In this document: positions 1 to 9,937 of the stretch, piece after piece
Layout: every line of letters begins with the position of its first letter
How positions within the stretch are numbered: the first letter of the stretch is position 1
Assembly: GCA_944387395.1 (NCBI GenBank)
Contig: CALXEU010000062.1
Span: forward strand, 1-38,537
Length of the DNA: 38,537 nt
DNA from: an uncultured Clostridia bacterium
GTDB taxonomy: Bacteria > Bacillota > Clostridia > TANB77 > CAG-508
Direction: 5' to 3'
The notes under the pieces: generated by a model
Database searches by the model: none
Told to the model about the DNA's origin: nothing
The model's input: only the letters and a program-made list of their open reading frames with translations
Made by a program: the position numbers and the translations under genes

Positions 1-599
1 GGAGTTTTTTCTAGAACCAAATCTATTATTTCTTTAAAGTTCTTTAATGCATTTATCAATATAAAGCTAGAAACTCCCATAGACATTAATGCATCTATTA
101 ATGAAATATCTGTAAATTTCATAATTATAGATCCTATAAACACCACTACCCAGCCTAAAACATCTTCCAACATATGTAAATTTACCGACCTTTGGTTTAT
201 GGAATCTCCTCCCCTAGTAAAATACGTTGCCAAAAAATTAATTATAATACCAAATACTGCAAGCATAATCATTCCATTATAATTAATTGGAACAGGATTA
301 ATTAATCTTTTTATACTATTATATATTACAAATATTGAACCTACTGTTAAAATTAAAGTAGTAATAAATGCCCCTAAAACTGAATATCTAGCATACCCAT
401 AAGTATAATTATCATCAGGTTTCTTTTTTGACTTTTTTTCTAATATAAATGCAATTCCTATACTTATTGCATCTCCAAAATCATGTATTGCATCAGAAAC
501 AATAGCTATACTATTTGTTAACAGTCCTCCAATTATTTCAAAAATAGAGAATGATAAGTTTAATATAAATGCAACTAAAATATTTCTTTCTGATTTCAT
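1..599 (-). CDS. Cation diffusion facilitator (CDF) family exporter, partial at left edge
   Basis: About 199 residues are visible before the gene runs off the left edge. CDF proteins export divalent cations such as Zn, Co, Mn or Fe by proton antiport across the cytoplasmic membrane. The visible part has several hydrophobic segments. An HDFGD sequence in the second segment and HMLED in a later one match the paired HxxxD metal-binding pattern of Zn-type CDF proteins. The cytoplasmic domain is missing. The ATG follows GGGAGGATAAA. The gene starts 13 bp after the CsoR-family gene, so the two are probably one regulator-exporter operon. The family call is firm; the metal is not determined. Confidence 0.88.
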   Translation of the reverse strand, partial: MKSERNILVAFILNLSFSIFEIIGGLLTNSIAIVSDAIHDFGDAISIGIAFILEKKSKKKPDDNYTYGYARYSVLGAFITTLILTVGSIFVIYNSIKRLINPVPINYNGMIMLAVFGIIINFLATYFTRGGDSINQRSVNLHMLEDVLGWVVVFIGSIIMKFTDISLIDALMSMGVSSFILINALKNFKEIIDLVLEKT

Positions 600-612
600 T
601 TTATCCTCCCTT

Positions 613-912
613 TTATTTATTAAATTTTTTAAACAAGTTTATTAATTCATCTACAATTTCCAGATTTCCTCTTTCAATGTCATTTGCAACACAGGTATAT
701 AAATGGTTTTCTAGTATATGATTAGATAAACTCTTTATAGAATTTTGAACAGCTGACAATTGTATTAATACATCATTACAATATGCATCTTCTTCAATCA
801 TTTTCTTTATTCCACGAAGTTGACCTTCAATCCTGTTAATCCTATTATTTATAATCTTTTTTTCTTCGTTACCTCTACAGGTCTTTTTCTTAAAGTTATT
901 TTTTTCCTCCAT
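613..912 (-). CDS. CsoR/RcnR/FrmR-family metal- or thiol-sensing repressor
   Basis: A 99-residue all-helical DUF156 repressor. The family binds operator DNA as a tetramer and releases it on binding Cu(I), Ni/Co, formaldehyde or persulfide. The visible core is NRINRIEGQLRGI, then YCNDVLIQLSAVQ with the first ligand Cys, then ENHLYTCV with His and the second Cys. This is the C-H-C ligand set of CsoR-type copper sensors, but CstR-type persulfide sensors share part of it. The reading frame also offers upstream TTG, GTG and ATG starts. I chose the ATG at 912 because GGTGAT, complementary to the 16S tail, lies just upstream. It is first in an operon with the CDF exporter. Which inducer it senses is unknown. 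Confidence 0.9.
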   Translation of the reverse strand: MEEKNNFKKKTCRGNEEKKIINNRINRIEGQLRGIKKMIEEDAYCNDVLIQLSAVQNSIKSLSNHILENHLYTCVANDIERGNLEIVDELINLFKKFNK

Positions 913-933
913 TTTCATCACCAATGTTATTAT

Positions 934-949
934 ATACCCTCGTGGGTAT
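934..949. promoter_or_regulatory. CsoR-type palindromic operator
   Basis: ATACCC-TCGT-GGGTAT is a perfect 6-bp inverted repeat with a 4-bp spacer, the TACCC/GGGTA form known for CsoR-like operators. It lies 21 bp upstream of the chosen csoR-like start, so autorepression is the natural reading. A second, weaker half-site (TGGGGTATG, near 961-969) lies next to it. Confidence 0.75.
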
Positions 950-1020
950 TTTGTAAATACTGGGGTATGTGTCTATTTTGCTTATATTTTCAATAGTTTC
1001 AATTTATTTAACATTCATAT

Positions 1021-1059
1021 ATAAAAATTCCGCCATCATTTTAATATGAAGACGGAATT
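1021..1059 (-). terminator. Rho-independent terminator of nrdD-nrdG
   Basis: Two 14-nt arms (1026-1039 and 1046-1059) pair with one mismatch and one G-T wobble around a 6-nt loop. On the minus strand the stem is followed by TTTTTAT. Confidence 0.75.
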
Positions 1060-1096
1060 AATTTTAATATTTATTTTTTTCTTTTTGTTTTTCCAG

Positions 1097-1591
1097 TTAA
1101 TCATTAAATAACACTATTTCGTTTTTTTTCAAACTTGATTGAACATCTATTACTCTTTGATTTGATGATCCCTTCCATTTTAGTGTTGGATTGTGTAAAT
1201 CCTCAACATATTGTCCATCTACTAAAACATCTATGTATTTTAATACATCCTTATCCTTCAAGTCCTTATCAAATGTAAAACCTGACCAAACCCATATATT
1301 TTTGTTAGGAAATTTTTCTTTAAACGCTCTTGCAAGTTTTTCTGTACCTTCTATATTCTTTGGATGCATAGGTTCTCCACCTAAGATAGATAATCCTTCA
1401 ACATAGTCTGGCTCACATAATTTTAAAACTTTATCAATTATGTCTTGATTAAATTCTTCTCCTCCAGCAAAATCATGCGTTTCAGGATTAAAACAATTTT
1501 TACAGTTAAATGCACATCCTTGCATAAATATTGAAACTCTGACTCCTGGTCCATTAGATATGTCCATTTTTCTTATTTTGTTGTATCTCAT
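1097..1591 (-). CDS. nrdG: Anaerobic ribonucleoside-triphosphate reductase activating protein (radical SAM)
   Basis: A 164-residue radical SAM activase. It uses a [4Fe-4S] cluster and S-adenosylmethionine to install the glycyl radical on NrdD. The CAFNCKNC sequence near residues 26-33 is the CxxxCxxC cluster motif, preceded by the family-typical GPGVRVSIFMQG. LSILGGEPMHP matches the SAM-contacting GGEP segment. Length is normal for NrdG. The ATG follows GGGAGGACTAA. It lies 22 bp downstream of nrdD on the same strand and ahead of a shared terminator, so it belongs to an nrdD-nrdG operon. It indicates DNA precursor synthesis under anoxia. Confidence 0.97.
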   Translation of the reverse strand: MRYNKIRKMDISNGPGVRVSIFMQGCAFNCKNCFNPETHDFAGGEEFNQDIIDKVLKLCEPDYVEGLSILGGEPMHPKNIEGTEKLARAFKEKFPNKNIWVWSGFTFDKDLKDKDVLKYIDVLVDGQYVEDLHNPTLKWKGSSNQRVIDVQSSLKKNEIVLFND

Positions 1592-1613
1592 TTAGTCCTC
1601 CCAAGATAGCTAA

Positions 1614-3773
1614 TTATGCATCTTTATTATCTATATGTAAAACTCTCTCTTTTATTTCTTGTGTTCTTCCCTTATTCCAAAAATTACTTCCAATATATCC
1701 ACAAGTTCTTCTAGCAACATTTAATGTATTATGATCTCTGTTACCACAATTTGGGCAATACCATTCTAAGTTATCATCAATTAGTATTTCTCCATCAAAA
1801 CCACATTTTTGACAATAGTCAGACTTAGTATTTAGTTCTGCATACATTATATTGTTATAAATAAATTTAATTACCTCAAGTACTACTTCTAGATTGTTTT
1901 GTAGATTTGGTGTTTCTACATATGATATAGCTCCTCCTGGGCTTAGTTTTTGGAATTTACTTTCTATACTTAGTTTAGAGAAAGCATCTATCTCTTCAAA
2001 TACTGGAACATGGTATGAGTTTGTTATATAATTCTTATCTGTGATTCCTGGAATTTTTCCAAATCTCTTTTGTAAACATTTTGCAAATTTATATGTTGTA
2101 GACTCAATTGGTGTTCCATAAACACTGTAGTCTATATCTTCTTTTTCTTTCCATTCCTTACATTTATCATTTAGTTTTTGCATTACTTCTAATCCAAATT
2201 TTTCGCCTTCAGCACCATCTGTGTGGCTCTTTCCTGTCATATATTTTACACACTCATAAAGTCCTGCATATCCTAAAGATATTGTAGAATATCCTCCATG
2301 TAAAAGTGGATGTATACTTTCACCTTTATTTAATCTTGCTAGTGCTCCATGTTGCCACAATATAGGTGCAACATCACTTGTTGCCTTTGCTAACCTTTCA
2401 TGTCTTGCTTGTAATGCTCTGTGACATAATTCTAGTCTTTCATCCATTAGCTTCCAGAATTTATCAACATCTTTTCCTGATGATAAAGCTGCATCAATTA
2501 AGTTTATTGTAACAACTCCTTGATTAAATCTTCCATAGTATTTTGGTTTATTTGTTTTTGGATCAACATATGGTGTTAAGAATGAACGACATCCCATACA
2601 AGGATAGCATTGCCCTTCTCCATTCTTATCTATTTTTAATTGTTTCATTATTTTTTCTGATATATAATCTGGAACCATACGTTTTGCTGTACATTTTGCT
2701 GCAAGTTTTGTTAAGTACCAATATTTACTATCTTCATGAATATTATCTTCTTCTAGAACATATAAAAGTTTTGGGAATGCTGGTGTTATATATACTCCTT
2801 TTTCATTTTTCATTCCAAGTATTCTTTGATTTAGAATTTCTTCTATAATCATAGCAAGTTCTTCCTTATATTCATCTGTCTCTCCTAAATACAAACATAC
2901 ACTTAAAAATGGTGCTTGTCCATTTGTTGTTGTCATAGAGTTTATTTGATATTGGAAAGTTTGAACTCCATCTTGTATTTCTTTCTTTAAATCTTCTTTT
3001 GCAAATTTTTCAACTTGCTCATTAGATAAATTTCTTGCTTTATACTTCTTTAAGTACCAGTTGTAGCTATCTCTAACAAATGGTGCTAAATGTGTCATTG
3101 TAACTGTACATCCACCATATTGACTTGAATTTACTGCTGTTATAATTTGTGTAGCAATTGTCATTGCTGTTAAAAATTTGTGTGGTTTTTCTATTAAAAC
3201 TCCATTAATGTTTGTTCCATTTTGAAGCATATCATTTAAATCAATTAAATCACAGTTGTGTAATGCATTTTGTGCAAAATAATCTGCATCATGGAAATGT
3301 ATAATACCTTCATCATGAGCTTTTACTATATCTTCAGGTAATAAAAATCTTCTTGTTATATCTGTACTTGTTATTCCAGCCAAATAGTCTCTTTGAGTTG
3401 TAACAACTCTTGCATTTTTATTAGAATTTTCTGTATTCCAATATTCGCTTTCTCCATCTATTAATTCTTTTATTGATTGGTCTGTTGTATTTGATTTTCT
3501 TACTAATTCTCTTGTGTATCTATATGTTATATATTTTTTTGCTAACATATATCTTCCAAGCCCCATTAATTTTTCTTCTATTATATCTTGAATATCCTCA
3601 ACTAAAATTCTTCTTTTATGCAAATCCTCAATGTAATTTATTATATCTCCAATTTCCTCATCAGTTGCCTTTTCTTTTTTTGATACTTCATTGTTTGCTT
3701 TTTGAATTGCAATTTTAATTTTTTCTGAATTGTAATCTACTATTGTTCCATCACGTTTAATTACCTGCATCAT
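1614..3773 (-). CDS. nrdD: Anaerobic (class III) ribonucleoside-triphosphate reductase
   Basis: A 719-residue glycyl-radical enzyme that reduces ribonucleoside triphosphates to deoxyribonucleotides without oxygen. An N-terminal ATP-cone (begins MQVIKRDG) provides allosteric control. The catalytic barrel follows. Near the C terminus are two zinc-binding pairs (CQKC and CPNC), then the glycyl radical loop RRTCGYIGSN, with the radical Gly about residue 692. An upstream ATG at 3785 overlaps the TGGAGG ribosome binding site, so I place the start at 3773 (ATG at 3770 is also possible). A sigma-A promoter lies 50 bp upstream. I did not find a convincing NrdR box pair, so regulation is open. Confidence 0.97.
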   Translation of the reverse strand: MMQVIKRDGTIVDYNSEKIKIAIQKANNEVSKKEKATDEEIGDIINYIEDLHKRRILVEDIQDIIEEKLMGLGRYMLAKKYITYRYTRELVRKSNTTDQSIKELIDGESEYWNTENSNKNARVVTTQRDYLAGITSTDITRRFLLPEDIVKAHDEGIIHFHDADYFAQNALHNCDLIDLNDMLQNGTNINGVLIEKPHKFLTAMTIATQIITAVNSSQYGGCTVTMTHLAPFVRDSYNWYLKKYKARNLSNEQVEKFAKEDLKKEIQDGVQTFQYQINSMTTTNGQAPFLSVCLYLGETDEYKEELAMIIEEILNQRILGMKNEKGVYITPAFPKLLYVLEEDNIHEDSKYWYLTKLAAKCTAKRMVPDYISEKIMKQLKIDKNGEGQCYPCMGCRSFLTPYVDPKTNKPKYYGRFNQGVVTINLIDAALSSGKDVDKFWKLMDERLELCHRALQARHERLAKATSDVAPILWQHGALARLNKGESIHPLLHGGYSTISLGYAGLYECVKYMTGKSHTDGAEGEKFGLEVMQKLNDKCKEWKEKEDIDYSVYGTPIESTTYKFAKCLQKRFGKIPGITDKNYITNSYHVPVFEEIDAFSKLSIESKFQKLSPGGAISYVETPNLQNNLEVVLEVIKFIYNNIMYAELNTKSDYCQKCGFDGEILIDDNLEWYCPNCGNRDHNTLNVARRTCGYIGSNFWNKGRTQEIKERVLHIDNKDA

Positions 3774-3822
3774 TTTATCCTCCATTTCATTTCTTTAAAG
3801 TTCTATTGCAAATTGCTATTAA

Positions 3823-3851
3823 ATATTACTCCATATTTTATATAATGTCAA
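3823..3851 (-). promoter_or_regulatory. Sigma-A promoter of nrdD-nrdG
   Basis: On the minus strand, TTGACA (3846-3851) and TAATAT (3823-3828) are separated by 17 bp. Position and spacing fit nrdD. Confidence 0.7.
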
Positions 3852-4380
3852 AGTTGTATTTGTTATGTTATTTAGTCCTATATTGCCTGCAATTACTGGC
3901 TTTTCATTATTATAAAAATTAATGTTGCAAAGTAGTTTTTTGGTATTTTTTGGATATTGTTGTATCTCAATCTGTTATATAGTAATACTTTTAGGGTTTG
4001 TGGCACAAAATTTATCTATACTTTTATTTCATTTTTATTACATTTTATTTATTTTTTTAAAATCATTTTTTTTTATTTTATATTTTTTTATTCTATTTTA
4101 TAAACTTTTTATAGTTTTTATCGTTGTTTCAACGTTTTTGTACTCTAGTGTTTCTTTTTTATTTCTCAAAAAGTCATTTTTCAAAAAAATCATTTTTCTA
4201 TTTTTATTGTTTTTGTGTCATTATTTGCATGGTATATAAAATAAAATTATAGATTTTATATACTTATTAAAAACAAGACTAAATTTTTTAAGTGGCAAAG
4301 CTAACTAAAACAATCTACCTCTTCCATAATTATCTTCTAAAAAATCGTATATTTCATAGTATGACTTTCCTTAGAACATA
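3852..4380. other. Gene-free T-rich intergenic stretch
   Basis: No supported gene. The plus strand from about 4020 to 4240 is dominated by runs of T, and the long hydrophobic plus-strand frame at 3922-4239 lacks a ribosome binding site and is a composition artefact. A small CGTTG-TTT-CAACG inverted repeat lies near 4122-4134. No promoter or RNA gene was recognised. Confidence 0.5.
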
Positions 4381-4421
4381 AAAAAGAGAACTTTGATAAT
4401 TTTTATCTTAGTTCTCTTTTT
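4381..4421. terminator. Bidirectional rho-independent terminator after the surface-protein operon
   Basis: Perfect 12-bp arms AAAAAGAGAACT (4381-4392) and AGTTCTCTTTTT (4410-4421), with A and T tracts inside the stem, so it can act on either strand. It lies 45 bp beyond the stop of the 1818-aa surface protein. Confidence 0.8.
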
Positions 4422-4465
4422 GTATTATTTTTAATGAATACTAATTGTTCATTTTAAATAACTTT

Positions 4466-7400
4466 TTATTTTTTCTTAGTCACTCTAATTACTATAACTA
4501 GTCCCGCTATTAGAATTACAGCAATTGCTATTCCTAAAATGTAATAGATATAGTTTTGTCCAAATGGTGGTAGTATTACTACTTCTTGGCCTATGTCTGC
4601 ATCTATTTCGTAAGGTTCCTTTGTAGGATCTTGATTTCCAACTACTGAGTAAGACATTCTCCTTCCTACTGTATTGCTTGTGCTTACTATTTCTGCAAGG
4701 TTATTGTATGTTTTGTCATCAGCTTTGTCTCCTATAGTAATTACTTGTGATAATACTAATTTTACTCCTGCTACACTACTTGAAGCATTAATTGCATTCA
4801 TTATTTCTTCCGTTGATGATTGTTTTGATATGTTCTTGCTATTAGATTCATCTAATATTATTGGTATTAATTCTTTTTCTATATTTGATTCTTCCCTGGT
4901 CTTTATAATTGTTGTATAAGTTGCAATGTTTTCTTTTAATTGTTCATTTACCAATCCACTATTTATTAAATCATCTAGAGATATTGCTTCCCAATCTGGA
5001 TTTTCTGATGCAATGAATTGTATATTATTTCTAGTTGCATTAGAGTCATCAGTTAATACTGTTCCAACATAATCAATTAAAGTATCTGCTTTTGTTTTTA
5101 CTATATTAGCACTTGGATTACTTTCTTGACCTGTATAATAGAATTGTGCATCTGCATAATCAACCTCACCTATATTGGCTACAGATATTACATATGTTAT
5201 CTTTATTGTTGCGCCATGCATTACTTCTTCGTCCATTGTTAACTGAATTCTACCATTTTCAGATGTTCTTACTGATGGTATTTTCATAAGGTAATTGTCA
5301 TAGTTGTTTTTTATTGAATAACTATTTGTAGTATCTTGTTTATGCATTGTTTTAGGTATCCACATTACATTGGTAACTCTTCCCGAAGCATCGAATAATG
5401 TACTTCCATCTGCTAGTATTACTTTTACATTAGATACTTGCTTTGTTAACTTAAGTTGAGCTTTTGCTCTTTCAACTAATCCAAAGTTTACATTAGATAT
5501 TGTAAAGTATCCTCCTACAGAACTATCATTAGTTGTATCTATATTATTTTGACCCAATATATTGGTATTGTATGAGTTACCATTCTTGTTACTCTTATAT
5601 TCTACACCAATATCCATCCAGCCTGTTACAGCTGTCATTTGTGTGTTATTTATTAAATCAACTAATAATTGATAGTTAGATGCTATTAGAGCATTGTTAT
5701 CTCCTATATTTGAATAATTAGATATTCTTTCCATTGATGCTAACATTTCTGCAGTATTGTTTGTTACATTATTTTTATATTTATCGTTTAACTGTTGTCT
5801 TAACTCCCAAATATCTTTTGCTTGAGAATAAGTTCCATTCATTGTTTTATAATCTAGTTTCCATCCTCCTACAGCTACATTCTCAGAGTTGTTGTCTGCT
5901 TTATATATAGTTGATTTGTAGTCCTGTCCGGTGTATGAGTTCTCATTTAATCCAATATTTAAACCTTCCGAAGCATTATATCCATCTGAATTTACATTAC
6001 CTTTTTTGAAAGTTTGTGTTTCTTCATCTATTTGAATTGTTTGACCATCTAGCATCTCAAGTACAGGATTATCTTGCGTTTCTCCAGTTTCATAGTTTGT
6101 TGATTTTGTACCTACAACTGTTTCTGTACCATCACCATAAATATATTTTATAATATAATTTCCTGGTACTAAACCCTTAAATTCATATGCTCCATCCGCT
6201 ATATTAGAAATTGTTTGTTCTTCTGATGCGTTTTCAATAACTGCTTTTTGCGGAGTTGTGTCTCCCGTTTTCATTTCAGCCCAGATAAATTCTTTTGGTG
6301 CATCTCCATTTTCGTTATCAAATAGTTCTATTAATTGAACAGTTACACCATTTACACCAATTTCTTCATCTTCTTTTTCACCATTTCCTATTTGTGCGCT
6401 ACTTGATGTTAAGTTTCTTTCATCTTCCCATACAACACCATTTATAGTTCTTAGATTCTCTTCATTTAATGTAATTAGTATTCCTGGTGCTTTATCTGTA
6501 TCATCTTCAAATGTTGATTGAATCATAGATGTTGTATTTCCTGGTGTTGAATCTACATCTAATATACCTGCTATATCTCCCTGTACATATTCGGCTTCAG
6601 TTTTTGAGTTATTTCTATTTGGAGCTTGTGCTTCAACATATTTTCCGTAATATGTTTTATATCCATTTACTTCAGCTATATTTTGTTTTTCACCTGTAAT
6701 TACCAATCGTTTTCCATCTTCAATTTTCTTATTTACTTTAAATGTAACATATACGTACATATCTTTGTTATTGTTTGGCTCTAATCTTGTATTAAATCCT
6801 GATAAGTATACTTTTTGGTAGCCAGGTATTATTGATGAAGATTGATATTTACTAAATCCTGCGATTACTGGTTGTATCATCATTCCTGAAGAATCTCCCA
6901 AATATGGTGCATATTTACCTAATGTCATTAATGTATATGTTGAGTCAAAATGATCTACAATTTCTGTTATTTCTGTTGCTATAGAAGTTGATTGATTACG
7001 TACTCTAATTTTATATTGTACATATACTTCTAGTTCAGGACCAGGTGTTATTTGTAAACCTTCTGCTGTATTATTTTCTCCAAACTCAGGTCTATTGTAG
7101 TCATCTATTTGATAATAGTAATCCTCTTTGTATAATTCTCTTGAATATCCTATATTATAAAGTACATCCGTATTTCTTACAGATATCTCCCATAAATTTT
7201 CATTTAAGTCAACCTTTATCTGTCTTTTATCATATGTATATTCTTCTACTCTATCTTTAATCTCTACATATGCCTTGTAAACATCTACTGTAAGTGCTAA
7301 GTCTGCTGTTTCTCTTAAAACATATCCTTGATTTATATATTGAGTATAATTTGGATTTCCATATAAAGGTTTTATATCTGATGTTCCAACTAACATATAG

Positions 7401-9922
7401 CAATTTATTGTTCTGTTCATCATATTTAATGCATCATCCGTAACAAATATTTCTGGACTAGGATATAAAGTTTTTTCATTAGTTCCGTCACATGTAAATG
7501 ATTCTAACATACATTCATTCACATATGCGTCTCCACTTGTAGGATTTCCAAACTCATCTATTTTTCCATCATTTTCTAGATTCTCTCTAGTGTCTGATTC
7601 TATTGAATTTTTTACATTGTTTGGATGCGAACCAATTTCTTCAAATTTTGCATTGAATTCATCTCTTTGGCTTCTAATATCAAGACCATAAGAATTAAAC
7701 TTTGCATTATCATCTTCAATATCATTATTAAATATTGTTGGTTGATAATATTGTCCGTTATATGTAAAGCCAATATAATATTGATACATTGCATTTTGAT
7801 CGTCAAATTTATATTCTCCATTTTTGTCTGTTTTAGTTATTGCAACAAGTTTTCCGTTTGTTGTTTCTCCTTCTTCAACTTGATATAGTTTTACAGTAAC
7901 TCCAGACATTGGAGTATCACCCTCACCATATTTTCCATCATATTCTGATTTTTTTCCTTCTTGGTTATCTACCCAAACTGTTCCCTTAAACTCTATTGTT
8001 AAGTCTACTATTGAGCCAAAAAACTTCGGAATTTCAGGCGTTGTTACTTTTTCCCATGCCTCTTCCGTTTTAAAGGTATCATATTGCCTCATAGCACCAT
8101 AAACTTGTACAATTAATTGTGGATCCAAATCTATGGTAGCATCTCTTTCCATTAGTACATATGGTTGCCACATATCATATTCATACACCTTAGATCTAAA
8201 TTCCCATGATGCCCACAGTGCCGCTGCTGCCGCTGCTGGAATCGCAGCTAATTCAGGTCCTATAATTGGTATCCCAGCTAAATTTGATGCAGTCTCTAAT
8301 AAATTGAAATAGTTTTTATATTCCTGCGAACTTAAAATAACATTTGCATATTTTGCACTACCCATATTCATTGCATACTTGTCTTCTGGATTTTCACTTA
8401 TGTATGCCGCATATCTATATGCATTACACTCTGCCGTGTATTGGCTGTAACTAGCTTCCGCTGTTCTTACAAATTCAAATTCTGCATCTAAATATAGATA
8501 TCTAGGAAATTCGGTTTTTTCAGCTGAAAATTTAACCCAAAACTTGCTTCCACTTGCTGGATATTGTTTTATTAAATTATTTGATTTTGCAGCTGGCTTT
8601 TCAATTGTAATTTCAAAATCCGAATGTGTTTCATCATATATAAGCTCAGTAACTGTTCCGCTTTCATTAACTGTGGTCAATTTCAATTTGTTTATATAAG
8701 AAATATCTTGATAATCAGGATATGTTATTGTAAATGGTCCTACTGTAAAATATTTTTCATTTCTATCAACAAATACTTGCACATTGTCGGTACTTATTGC
8801 TGTTTTTTGTTCATATTTTTCTTTTGCGCTTTCTGTTGATTCATATCCTTCCTTAGAAATTTCAGTTTCAGCAACAAATTTTTGATAATCCTCTGCTCTA
8901 GTAGCAAGTGTCCTTGCATTATCTGTAATATGACTTGAATGTTCACTAATTTTTGTTTCATTATTTGTCTCTATCCAATAAGCTCCTTGCATATCAGATG
9001 GTGTATATCTTATATATCCAAGATTATATTTGCTATCAGCATAAGATGAAAGTACATATCTTACCGCTGCATTCTGAGTTTCTTCATCACTCCACTCATT
9101 ACCTATGATACCTCCTAAAATACCTCCATAATTTCTTATGCTTCCAGCACCCGCTGGACCAAATTGAGTATATCCGTCTCCTGTCCATTCATCAGATTCC
9201 ATTACCCAAATTGCTGGTCCAACAAATCCACCATCCTTCGGTATTGTTAATTTTCCTATAGCTCTTTTTCCTTCATTTAAGATACCAGTTCCAGCAGTTG
9301 TAGAATCTCCCTCATCATTACCTGTTCCAGAATTTGCTATATTGAACCCCATTAAATCACTTATTTTTGTATATGCATTAAGTTTTATAAGTCCTAATAC
9401 TAGGGTTCTTAATTGTATTGTATAATTGTTTCCATCGTTTATTGTTGAACCTAAATAAAATTTATGCCCAGTATCAAGACTTCCTTTATTATAACTCTGG
9501 AAAAAATTCTGTATACCAGGATAAGGCAGGTAGTCTGGAGGTGCTTTACCTTCATTTAACATATATATTCCAAAATCTGCATCTCTCGCTAAAGTTCTAC
9601 CAATAAAATTAGTACTATATGTGTATGTAAAGTTTTCATCGCCAAAGAAATATGTATTTTTATCCCATTTTCCAAAGCTTACAGCTCCACCAAGTTTATC
9701 GCAAAGAAACCATCCTCCAAGATTATCATCTTTTTGAGGAAATAATCCTGAAACAGAATAAGCATATTCTGGCATGTGCTTTTCCCAATTATATTCACCA
9801 TACTTTTCACCAGCTATTGTAACAACTGCTTGCACATTTTTGGCAAATAATACTGAAATCAAAATTATTATACTAATGATTATGGTAATCTTATGTATAA
9901 ATTTTGCTTTATTTATCTGCAT
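4466..9922 (-). CDS. Giant surface protein with SdrD-B-like domains and C-terminal membrane anchor (1818 aa)
   Basis: Secreted cell-surface protein, specific ligand unknown. A signal peptide spans residues 1 to about 32 (hydrophobic core after MQINKAKFIHK, ending NVQA). Residues 33-540 match no family I recognise. An Ala-rich hydrophobic segment lies near 545-570. SdrD-B/Cna-B-like domains start near 640 (GTVWVDNQEGK) and 1160 (INGVVWEDER); the latter follows a DSTPGN motif. The C terminus has LPPFGQN, a hydrophobic helix and RVTKKK, arranged like a sortase signal but lacking the TG of LPxTG. The ATG follows AAGGAGG and lies 15 bp after the upstream surface gene, so the two are co-transcribed. 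Adhesion or a surface-layer role is inference. Confidence 0.85.
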   Translation of the reverse strand: MQINKAKFIHKITIIISIIILISVLFAKNVQAVVTIAGEKYGEYNWEKHMPEYAYSVSGLFPQKDDNLGGWFLCDKLGGAVSFGKWDKNTYFFGDENFTYTYSTNFIGRTLARDADFGIYMLNEGKAPPDYLPYPGIQNFFQSYNKGSLDTGHKFYLGSTINDGNNYTIQLRTLVLGLIKLNAYTKISDLMGFNIANSGTGNDEGDSTTAGTGILNEGKRAIGKLTIPKDGGFVGPAIWVMESDEWTGDGYTQFGPAGAGSIRNYGGILGGIIGNEWSDEETQNAAVRYVLSSYADSKYNLGYIRYTPSDMQGAYWIETNNETKISEHSSHITDNARTLATRAEDYQKFVAETEISKEGYESTESAKEKYEQKTAISTDNVQVFVDRNEKYFTVGPFTITYPDYQDISYINKLKLTTVNESGTVTELIYDETHSDFEITIEKPAAKSNNLIKQYPASGSKFWVKFSAEKTEFPRYLYLDAEFEFVRTAEASYSQYTAECNAYRYAAYISENPEDKYAMNMGSAKYANVILSSQEYKNYFNLLETASNLAGIPIIGPELAAIPAAAAAALWASWEFRSKVYEYDMWQPYVLMERDATIDLDPQLIVQVYGAMRQYDTFKTEEAWEKVTTPEIPKFFGSIVDLTIEFKGTVWVDNQEGKKSEYDGKYGEGDTPMSGVTVKLYQVEEGETTNGKLVAITKTDKNGEYKFDDQNAMYQYYIGFTYNGQYYQPTIFNNDIEDDNAKFNSYGLDIRSQRDEFNAKFEEIGSHPNNVKNSIESDTRENLENDGKIDEFGNPTSGDAYVNECMLESFTCDGTNEKTLYPSPEIFVTDDALNMMNRTINCYMLVGTSDIKPLYGNPNYTQYINQGYVLRETADLALTVDVYKAYVEIKDRVEEYTYDKRQIKVDLNENLWEISVRNTDVLYNIGYSRELYKEDYYYQIDDYNRPEFGENNTAEGLQITPGPELEVYVQYKIRVRNQSTSIATEITEIVDHFDSTYTLMTLGKYAPYLGDSSGMMIQPVIAGFSKYQSSSIIPGYQKVYLSGFNTRLEPNNNKDMYVYVTFKVNKKIEDGKRLVITGEKQNIAEVNGYKTYYGKYVEAQAPNRNNSKTEAEYVQGDIAGILDVDSTPGNTTSMIQSTFEDDTDKAPGILITLNEENLRTINGVVWEDERNLTSSSAQIGNGEKEDEEIGVNGVTVQLIELFDNENGDAPKEFIWAEMKTGDTTPQKAVIENASEEQTISNIADGAYEFKGLVPGNYIIKYIYGDGTETVVGTKSTNYETGETQDNPVLEMLDGQTIQIDEETQTFKKGNVNSDGYNASEGLNIGLNENSYTGQDYKSTIYKADNNSENVAVGGWKLDYKTMNGTYSQAKDIWELRQQLNDKYKNNVTNNTAEMLASMERISNYSNIGDNNALIASNYQLLVDLINNTQMTAVTGWMDIGVEYKSNKNGNSYNTNILGQNNIDTTNDSSVGGYFTISNVNFGLVERAKAQLKLTKQVSNVKVILADGSTLFDASGRVTNVMWIPKTMHKQDTTNSYSIKNNYDNYLMKIPSVRTSENGRIQLTMDEEVMHGATIKITYVISVANIGEVDYADAQFYYTGQESNPSANIVKTKADTLIDYVGTVLTDDSNATRNNIQFIASENPDWEAISLDDLINSGLVNEQLKENIATYTTIIKTREESNIEKELIPIILDESNSKNISKQSSTEEIMNAINASSSVAGVKLVLSQVITIGDKADDKTYNNLAEIVSTSNTVGRRMSYSVVGNQDPTKEPYEIDADIGQEVVILPPFGQNYIYYILGIAIAVILIAGLVIVIRVTKKK

Positions 9923-9937
9923 ATTTAACCTCCTTTC

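Noticed and set aside
3774-3960. NrdR boxes upstream of nrdD
   Set aside because: Several AATAT-containing words occur, but no properly spaced pair matching the consensus was found.
3922-4239. Plus-strand 105-codon hydrophobic open frame in the nrdD upstream gap
   Set aside because: No ribosome binding site, no recognisable motif, and the hydrophobic composition follows from long T runs.
4305-4370. Short minus-strand frame ending YYEIYDFLEDNYGRGRLF, looking like the C terminus of a lost gene
   Set aside because: Only 21 codons, closed upstream by a stop and with no start; could be a gene remnant but cannot be supported.
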